Assembly: GCF_014196835.1 (NCBI RefSeq)
Contig: NZ_JACIEK010000001.1
Span: 186,001-250,000, forward strand
DNA length: 64,000 nucleotides
Source: Aureimonas pseudogalii
GTDB taxonomy: Bacteria > Pseudomonadota > Alphaproteobacteria > Rhizobiales > Rhizobiaceae
Direction: 5' to 3'
This document shows positions 58,747 through 64,000 of this stretch, piece by piece (the stretch's first letter is position 1; every line of letters starts with the position of its first letter). Under the pieces are notes generated by a model. The model did not search any database. It saw nothing but the letters and a program-made list of their open reading frames with translations, and was not told where the DNA came from. The position numbers and the translations under genes were made by a program.

Positions 58747-59529
58747 TCAATCATACGAATGCCCCGCCTTCAGCCCCTCACGCACCCGGTGAGCGATCTC
58801 GAGGAAGCGCGGCGTCTCGCGGATCTCCAGCGGGCGGTCGGGGCCGAGATCGCAGTCGACGATGTCGTGGATGCGGCCGGGACGCGGGCTCATCACCACG
58901 ATGCGCGTCGACAGGAACACCGCTTCGGGAATGGAATGGGTGACGAAGACCACGGTCTTGCGGGTCTTCGCCCAGAGCTTCAGAAGCTCCTCGTTCAACC
59001 GGTCGCGCACGATCTCGTCGAGCGCTCCGAAGGGCTCGTCCATCAGCAAGAGGTCGGGATCGAAGGACAGCGCCCGCGCGATCGAGGCGCGCTGCTGCAT
59101 GCCGCCCGAGAGCTGCCAAGGAAACTTGCGCCCGAACCCGGTGAGCCCGACGAGGTCGAGATTGCGGGCGACCCGCTCCCCCCGTTCGGCCTTGGGCACG
59201 TCCATCACCTCGAGCGGCAGCGCGACGTTCTTCTCGATCGTGCGCCAGGGATAGAGCGCGGCGGCCTGGAACACGTAGCCATAGGAGCGGGCGAGACGCG
59301 CCGCCTCCGGCGTCAGCCCGTTGACGGTGATCGACCCCGCCGTCGGCCGTTCGAGATCGGCAATGACGCGCAGCAGCGTCGTCTTCCCGCAGCCGGACGG
59401 CCCGATGAACGAGACGAACTCGCCGCGCGCGATCGTCAGGTCGATGCCCTTCAACGCATGGACAGGCCCGTCGCCGGTCTCGAAGGTCAGCGAGAGATCG
59501 CGCGCGGCGACCACTTGATCGACGCTCAT
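58747..59529 (-). CDS. ABC transporter ATP-binding protein (SsuB/TauB/ThiZ type)
   Basis: A 260-residue ATPase: Walker A GPSGCGKTT (about residues 42-50), Q-loop near YGYVFQAAALYPW, signature QLSGGMQQRASI, Walker B LLLMDEPFGALDE and switch VTHSIPEA. This is the nitrate/sulfonate/pyrimidine family. ATG overlaps the stop of the preceding small exported protein by 4 bp; an ATG two codons upstream is also possible. It partners the two permeases and the NMT1-like protein. Confidence 0.93.
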   Translation of the reverse strand: MSVDQVVAARDLSLTFETGDGPVHALKGIDLTIARGEFVSFIGPSGCGKTTLLRVIADLERPTAGSITVNGLTPEAARLARSYGYVFQAAALYPWRTIEKNVALPLEVMDVPKAERGERVARNLDLVGLTGFGRKFPWQLSGGMQQRASIARALSFDPDLLLMDEPFGALDEIVRDRLNEELLKLWAKTRKTVVFVTHSIPEAVFLSTRIVVMSPRPGRIHDIVDCDLGPDRPLEIRETPRFLEIAHRVREGLKAGHSYD

Positions 59530-59888
59530 GGGCATCGCTTCGCCGGTCCGAAACTCGTTCCGTCCGAGAGGCGCACCGTCCAGGCACCGTTCTTCAGGGT
59601 GGCCGACGCAGCTTCTTCGCCGCCGGTTTCATCACCGCTCTCGCAGGCGAGCGTCAGCGTGGCGGCACGGGCACTGGTCATCACGACCTTCCTGATGTGG
59701 CAGACGGCGGTCGACGTCGTGATCGCCTCGCGATCGATCAGGAGGAAATCGTCGGCGCCGCTCGATTCGCCCGTCTTGGCATAGCGGCAACCGTCGCGCT
59801 GTCCGAACGTGCCGCCGGGAAACCCGTCCGCGGCTCCCGCGCCGGAACTTGGCATCGCAAGGATCGCCAGCAGGATGGGCCAACGCAT
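59526..59888 (-). CDS. Small exported protein with four cysteines (120 aa)
   Basis: A 120-residue protein with a signal peptide (MRWPILLAILAMPSSGAGA, cleavage near AGA-A). The mature part has four cysteines (in DGCRY, AVCHI, LACES and KRCP), which would allow two disulfides in the periplasm. The rest is polar and beta-rich. I do not recognise the family. It is coupled to the ABC ATPase gene (4-bp overlap) and starts 5 bp after the dihydropyrimidinase gene. It could be an accessory to binding or transport, but that is only context. Confidence 0.65.
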   Translation of the reverse strand: MRWPILLAILAMPSSGAGAADGFPGGTFGQRDGCRYAKTGESSGADDFLLIDREAITTSTAVCHIRKVVMTSARAATLTLACESGDETGGEEAASATLKNGAWTVRLSDGTSFGPAKRCP

Positions 59889-59893
59889 TCCCG

Positions 59894-61342
59894 TCAGACC
59901 CCCGCCGGAATGCCGGTGCGCTCGACGCGGCGCGGCGCCGTCAGTTCCTTCCATTCCGACAGGGCGCGCGCGACCGGCGGGTTCGCGGGGCGCTCGACGA
60001 AGCGGCCCTCGCCCGTGCCGGCGATCACTTCGCCGTCGCGATAGGCGACCACTCCGCGCGAAAGCGTGACGGCGGGAAGGCCCGTCACCTCGAAGCCTTC
60101 GAAGACGTTGTAGTCGATCGCCGACTTCTGGCCCCTCGCCGAGATCGTCTTGGTGGCAGCGGGATCCCAGACCACGAGATCGGCGTCGGCGCCGGGCAGG
60201 ATCGCGCCCTTGCGCGGATAGACGTTGAGGATCTTGGCGATGTTGGTCGAGGTCGCCGCCACGAACTCGTTCATCGTCAGGCGCCCGGTGCGAACGCCCT
60301 TCGTCCAGAGGACGGCGAGCCGGTCTTCGAGCCCCCCGGTGCCGTTGGGGATCTTGGTGAAGTCGCCGATCCCGGTGCGCTTCTGCTCCGTGGTGAAGGC
60401 GCAATGATCGGTCGCCACCACCTGCAGCGAGCCCGACTGAAGGCCGGCCCAGAGCGAGTCCTGATGCAGCCTGTTGCGGAAGGGCGGGCTCATGACGCGG
60501 CGCGCCGCATAGTCCCAGTCGGGGTTGAGATACTCGCCCTCGTCCAGCGTCAGGTGCTGGATCAGCGGCTCGCCGAAGACCCGCATCCCCTTGGCACGCG
60601 CCCGTCGGATGGCCTCGTGGCTCTGCTCGCACGAGACGTGCACGACATAGAGCGGCACGCCGGCCTGGTCGGCGATCATGATGGCGCGGTTCGTCGCTTC
60701 GCCCTCGACCTCCGGCGGGCGCGAATAGCCGTGCGCCTCCGGCCCGTTGTTGCCCTCGCCCATGAGCTTGGCTTGCAGAAACGCCACGACGTCGCCGTTC
60801 TCGGCGTGGACCAGCGGCATCGCGCCGATCTCGGCGCAGCGCGAGAACGAGGCGAACATCTCGTCGTCGTTCACCATCAGGGCCCCCTTGTAGGCCATGA
60901 AGTGCTTGAACGTGTTGATGCCCTCCGCCACCACCTTCGGCATTTCGGCGAAGACCCGCTCGCCCCACCAGGTGATCGCCATGTGGAAGGAATAGTCGCA
61001 ACGCGCCTTACCGGCCTTCTGGTGCCATTCCTGCAGCGCCTCGACCAGCCCCTGGTTCGGCGCCGGCAGGCAGAAATCCACGACCATGGTCGTGCCGCCG
61101 GCGAGCGCCGCGGCGGTGCCGGTGTCGAAATCGTCGGCCGAATGGGTGCCCATGAACGGCATTTCGAGATGAGTGTGCGGGTCGATGCCGCCAGGCATGA
61201 CGAAGGCGCCGGTGGCGTCGATCGTCTCGTCGCCGGACAAATTCGGCCCGATCTCTGCGATCCGGCCGCCGTCGATCAGGATGTCGGCCTTGTAGGTGAG
61301 ATCGGCGGTGACGATCGTGCCGCCCTTGATCGCGATGGTCAT
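59894..61342 (-). CDS. hydA: Dihydropyrimidinase (D-hydantoinase)
   Basis: A 482-residue cytoplasmic amidohydrolase that opens 5,6-dihydrouracil or dihydrothymine to the N-carbamoyl beta-amino acid. Metal ligands are complete: His56 and His58 (DPHTH), carboxylated Lys146 (TFKHF), His179, His235 and Asp312 (TDHCAF). RRVMSPPFRN and the pattern YVVHVSCEQSH match dihydropyrimidinases. It is flanked by the toxin-antitoxin pair and the small exported protein, and by the beta-ureidopropionase gene further upstream. Confidence 0.93.
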   Translation of the reverse strand: MTIAIKGGTIVTADLTYKADILIDGGRIAEIGPNLSGDETIDATGAFVMPGGIDPHTHLEMPFMGTHSADDFDTGTAAALAGGTTMVVDFCLPAPNQGLVEALQEWHQKAGKARCDYSFHMAITWWGERVFAEMPKVVAEGINTFKHFMAYKGALMVNDDEMFASFSRCAEIGAMPLVHAENGDVVAFLQAKLMGEGNNGPEAHGYSRPPEVEGEATNRAIMIADQAGVPLYVVHVSCEQSHEAIRRARAKGMRVFGEPLIQHLTLDEGEYLNPDWDYAARRVMSPPFRNRLHQDSLWAGLQSGSLQVVATDHCAFTTEQKRTGIGDFTKIPNGTGGLEDRLAVLWTKGVRTGRLTMNEFVAATSTNIAKILNVYPRKGAILPGADADLVVWDPAATKTISARGQKSAIDYNVFEGFEVTGLPAVTLSRGVVAYRDGEVIAGTGEGRFVERPANPPVARALSEWKELTAPRRVERTGIPAGV

Positions 61343-61355
61343 GCTCGTGCCTCCG

Positions 61356-61703
61356 TCATGTCTGTCCCGCCAGTCGATGCGCCAATCCCAGGAGGATCAT
61401 CATCGCCAGATCGATCTTGGTCATGTCCTCGTCGGAGAGAGTGCCGACGATCGTGCCCAGTTGCCCCGCCTCGGCGCTCGTCATTCGGTTCACCATCACC
61501 TGCGAGACCATCCGCAATCCATTCGTTTGAGTCGGCTCGATGGTCGGACGCGTCACCGCGTCGTCGAGGAGGACGCTCGTCAGAGGACAGACGAGGATGG
61601 GCTGACCGGGACGAAGCAATTCGCTGGCATGGACGATGACGCCCGGTCGCGGCTTGCCGGCGTTGCCGCGGAGCGACAACGAGAAGACATCTCCTCGTTT
61701 CAC
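61356..61703 (-). CDS. PemK/MazF-family toxin
   Basis: A 115-residue endoribonuclease-type toxin. GTG start gives V/M-KRGDVFSLSLRGN, with the family motifs RGDV and KPRPGVIVHA at the N terminus and the CPLTS stretch in the middle. It would cleave mRNA when free. The start overlaps the stop of the antitoxin gene by 4 bp (GTGA). The pair lies between the dihydropyrimidinase and carbamoyl-amidohydrolase genes on the same strand, 13 bp before dihydropyrimidinase. Confidence 0.88.
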   Translation of the reverse strand: MKRGDVFSLSLRGNAGKPRPGVIVHASELLRPGQPILVCPLTSVLLDDAVTRPTIEPTQTNGLRMVSQVMVNRMTSAEAGQLGTIVGTLSDEDMTKIDLAMMILLGLAHRLAGQT

Positions 61704-61921
61704 GCCCCGTCGCCGTCCCAGACATCGCCTCGAACCTGAACGACCCATTCGTCGATTCCGGGATCGCGAGCATCCGCCTCCGCGATGCGCCGGGCCTCGT
61801 CCTGCATCCGGGCCCGGAAGTCCGGATTGTTCCAGTCGGGAACCCAGACCTCGACGGGCACGAAGCCCTGCCGCAACAGGTCCTCGCGCTCGGCGTCACT
61901 CAGTTCCTTCGGCCGTCCCAT
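61700..61921 (-). CDS. MazE-like antitoxin (DUF3018 type)
   Basis: A 73-residue antitoxin. MGRPKELSDAEREDLLRQGF and VPVEVWVPDWNNPDF, followed by an acidic tail (DEARRIAEADARDP to WDGDGA), match DUF3018 antitoxin MazE-like proteins. The N-terminal part is expected to bind DNA and the C-terminal tail the toxin. It precedes the toxin gene in the usual antitoxin-toxin order and begins 31 bp after the amidohydrolase gene, so the pair may be co-transcribed with the pyrimidine genes. Confidence 0.85.
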   Translation of the reverse strand: MGRPKELSDAEREDLLRQGFVPVEVWVPDWNNPDFRARMQDEARRIAEADARDPGIDEWVVQVRGDVWDGDGA

Positions 61922-61952
61922 CGCTTGCCTCCCGCCTCCCGTCCGGCCGATC

Positions 61953-63200
61953 CTACGCCACCACTCCCGCCGTCTCCACCACCGCCTGCAGTAGCACGTC
62001 GGCGCCGGCCTTGGCCCAGTCCTTGGTGATCGCCTCGGCCTCGTTGTGCGAGAGGCCGCCCTCGCAGGGGCAGAAGATCATGGCGGTGGGCGCGACGCGG
62101 TTGATCCAGCAGGCGTCGTGGCCGGCGCCCGAGACGATGTCACGGTGCGAATAGCCCAAGCGCTCGGCGGCGCCCCGCACGGCCGAGACGCAGGTCTCGT
62201 CGAACGCGACGGGATCGAAATGGCCGACGACCTCGATCGCCGCCTCCAGCCCCGTGGCATGGGCGATCTCGGTGACGCCGGTCTCGATGCGCGCCTTCAT
62301 CCGGTCGAGCACCGCCTTGTCGGGCGAGCGGATGTCGATCGTGAAGACCACGCGGCCCGCGATGATGTTGCGCGAGTTCGGGGAGACCTCGACATGGCCG
62401 ATCGTGCCGACCGCGTTCGGCTGGTAGCCCATCGCGACCGTATGCACGAGCTCGGCGATGCGCCCGAGGCCGAGCACGCCGTCGCGGCGGCCCGGCATCG
62501 GCGTCGAGCCGGTGTGGCTCTCGCGGCCGGTCAGCGTCACCTCAAGCCAGTAGAGCCCTTGCCCGTGCGTGACGACACCGATCGTGGCCCCCTCGTTCTC
62601 GAGGATCGGCCCCTGCTCGATATGGAGCTCGAAAAAGGCCTTCATCGGCCGTCCGCCGACCGGCTCCTCGCCCTCCCAGCCGATGCGCTTCAGCTCGTCG
62701 CCGAACCGAAGCCCCTTCATGTCGAGCCGATCCTTCGCCCAGGCCTCGTCGAGGATGCCGGCGAAGACGCCGGAGGCGAGCATCGCCGGGGCGAAGCGGG
62801 CGCCCTCCTCGTTGGTCCAGTTGACGACGACGATCGGATGCTTCGTGTGAATCGCGAGATCGTTTAGCGTGCGCACCACCTCCAGCGCGCCGAGGACGCC
62901 GAGGACGCCGTCGTACTTGCCGCCCGTCGGCTGCGTGTCGAGATGCGAACCCATGTAGACCGGCGGCAAGTCCGGCTCGGTGCCCTCGCGCCGGAAGAAC
63001 ATCGTGCCCATCGTGTCGACCGACATCGTTGTGCCCGCTTCCTCCGCCCAGCGACGGAAGAGGTGACGTCCCTCCCCGTCGGCGTCGGTCAGGGTCTGCC
63101 GGTTGTTGCCGCCCGCGATGCCGGGGCCGATCTTCGCCATCTCCTCCAGCGCCTCCCAGAGCCGGTCGCCGTCGATCTGGAGATTGGACGAGAGGCTCAT
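61953..63200 (-). CDS. N-carbamoyl-beta-alanine amidohydrolase / Zn-dependent M20 hydrolase
   Basis: A 415-residue M20-family enzyme (beta-ureidopropionase or N-carbamoyl-L-amino-acid hydrolase) that would release beta-alanine, CO2 and ammonia from N-carbamoyl-beta-alanine. Metal-site stretches are GSHLDTQPTGGKYDG (about residue 88), NEEGARF, and HIEQGP. The dimerisation-domain substrate residues lie in SHTGSTPMPGRRDG, and GAGHDACWI is near the C terminus. Context with dihydropyrimidinase favours the beta-ureidopropionase role. It follows the aminotransferase gene after 49 bp. Confidence 0.9.
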   Translation of the reverse strand: MSLSSNLQIDGDRLWEALEEMAKIGPGIAGGNNRQTLTDADGEGRHLFRRWAEEAGTTMSVDTMGTMFFRREGTEPDLPPVYMGSHLDTQPTGGKYDGVLGVLGALEVVRTLNDLAIHTKHPIVVVNWTNEEGARFAPAMLASGVFAGILDEAWAKDRLDMKGLRFGDELKRIGWEGEEPVGGRPMKAFFELHIEQGPILENEGATIGVVTHGQGLYWLEVTLTGRESHTGSTPMPGRRDGVLGLGRIAELVHTVAMGYQPNAVGTIGHVEVSPNSRNIIAGRVVFTIDIRSPDKAVLDRMKARIETGVTEIAHATGLEAAIEVVGHFDPVAFDETCVSAVRGAAERLGYSHRDIVSGAGHDACWINRVAPTAMIFCPCEGGLSHNEAEAITKDWAKAGADVLLQAVVETAGVVA

Positions 63201-63249
63201 GCGATGCGGACCTTCGGCAGGAAGCGGTGAGTGGAGGCGGGAACGAACC

Positions 63250-64000
63250 TCAGGCGAGCCGGCGGATCACCGCCCGAAGCCCGTCGACGATCTCGCCGAT
63301 CTGGCTTTCGGAGACGATGAGCGGCGGCGACAGGGCGATGATGTCGCCGGTGGTGCGGATGAGCAGGTTGTGGTCGAAGGCGTCGAGGAAGGCGGCGAAG
63401 GCGCGCGCCGCCGGCTTGCCCGCGATCGGCTCCAGTTCCACCGCGCCGATCAGGCCGATGGTGCGGATGTCGATGACGTGCGGCTCGCCCTTCAGCGAAT
63501 GGAGCGCATCGGCGAAGACCGGCTCCAACGCCTTGGCGCGCTCGAACAGGCCCTCCTCCTTGTAGGTCTCCAGCGTCGCGAGGCCGGCGGCCGCGGCGAT
63601 CGGATTTCCCGAATAGGTGTAGCCGTGGGCGAACTCGATGAGGTTCTCGCCGCCGCCCATGAAGGCCTCGTAGATGGTGTCGCGCACGTAGACCGCGCCC
63701 ATCGGGATGACGCCGTTGGTCAGGCCCTTGGCGGTCACCATGATGTCGGGCGTCACGCCGAAATAGTCGGCGCCGAAGGCGGTGCCCATGCGCCCGTATC
63801 CGGTGATCACCTCGTCGAAGATGAGGAGGATGCCGTGCTGGTCGCAGATCTCGCGCAGCCGCTGCAGATAGCCCACCGGCGGCGGCAGCACGCCCGTCGA
63901 GCCCGACACCGGCTCGACGATCACGGCGGCGATCGTGGAAGGATCGTGCAGCGTGGCGATGCGCAGGAGATCGTCGGCGAGATCCGCGCCGTGCTCGATC
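63250..64000 (-). CDS. Class III aminotransferase, omega-amino acid:pyruvate type (partial)
   Basis: C-terminal 249 residues of a PLP enzyme; the N terminus lies beyond the right edge. GSTGVLPPPVGYLQRLREIC, IFDEVITGYGR (cofactor Asp) and the Schiff-base lysine in TAKGLTNG are visible. This subfamily converts beta-alanine to malonate semialdehyde, the last step of reductive pyrimidine breakdown. With the amidohydrolase and dihydropyrimidinase it completes three of the pathway steps. Other omega-amino acids are possible substrates. It is the most upstream gene of the operon in this window. Confidence 0.85.
   Translation of the reverse strand, partial: IEHGADLADDLLRIATLHDPSTIAAVIVEPVSGSTGVLPPPVGYLQRLREICDQHGILLIFDEVITGYGRMGTAFGADYFGVTPDIMVTAKGLTNGVIPMGAVYVRDTIYEAFMGGGENLIEFAHGYTYSGNPIAAAAGLATLETYKEEGLFERAKALEPVFADALHSLKGEPHVIDIRTIGLIGAVELEPIAGKPAARAFAAFLDAFDHNLLIRTTGDIIALSPPLIVSESQIGEIVDGLRAVIRRLA

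Noticed and set aside
1-64000. tRNA, rRNA, CRISPR arrays, insertion sequences and prophage genes.
   Set aside because: I saw no tRNA-like or rRNA-like sequence, no regularly spaced repeats and no transposase, integrase or phage protein in any gene I could support.

Overview
This 64-kb window comes from a high-G+C alphaproteobacterium. It is most likely a member of the Hyphomicrobiales (Rhizobiales), because it carries the flagellar gene set and gene order typical of Sinorhizobium and Brucella: motB-motC-fliK, an FtcR/Rem-type regulator, flgE-flgK-flgL-flaF-flbT-flgD-fliQ-flhA-fliR, and flgBC-fliE-flgG-flgA-flgI-motE-flgH-fliL-fliP. FlaF, FlbT, MotC, MotE and DUF1217 proteins are group markers. 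Assignment below order level is not supported by what I can see.

Layout. (1) 1-4257: a Yej/Dpp-type peptide ABC transporter (fused ATPase, binding protein, permease cut by the left edge). (2) 4318-5948: a translationally coupled GNAT acetyltransferase and polysaccharide-deacetylase-like pair. (3) 6181-7317: a secreted HSL-family alpha/beta hydrolase with a strong terminator. (4) 7403-13742: a catabolic-looking cluster with a hydantoinase-like amidohydrolase, a cysteine-desulfurase-like class V aminotransferase, a polar amino acid ABC transporter, an NTF2-like protein and a GntR/FCD regulator. The GntR promoter and the transporter/NTF2 divergent promoter share a 13-bp site. A Crp/Fnr regulator and a small acidic protein follow. 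(5) 15102-55478: about 40 kb of almost uninterrupted flagellar and motor genes, nearly all on the minus strand, with flgF-fliI as a divergent plus-strand pair. (6) 55622-64000: a reductive pyrimidine catabolism and uptake operon (NMT1/THI5-like ABC transporter, dihydropyrimidinase, N-carbamoyl-beta-alanine amidohydrolase, omega-amino-acid:pyruvate aminotransferase cut by the right edge), with a MazE-like/PemK-MazF toxin-antitoxin pair and a small cysteine-containing exported protein inside it.

How it works together. The flagellar block encodes the export gate (FlhA, FlhB, FliP, FliQ, FliR), ATPase side (FliI, FliH-like, FliJ-like), MS ring and switch (FliF, FliG, FliM, FliN), rod, rings and hook (FlgA-K, FliE, FliK), stators and accessories (MotA, MotB, MotC, MotE), two flagellins (one of 845 aa) and the regulators FtcR, FlaF and FlbT. 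No che genes, visNR, fliO, fliD or lytic transglycosylase are in the window. Genes are tightly packed, with repeated 4-bp ATGA/GTGA start-stop overlaps.

The most interesting signals are regulatory. A phased TTAA array lies upstream of flgB, with a matching direct repeat upstream of flgE. Both flagellin leaders share a TGTCCC/GGGACA pairing that would cover the ribosome-binding region. The other two are the shared GntR-region site and a run of G-tracts between motA and flgF.
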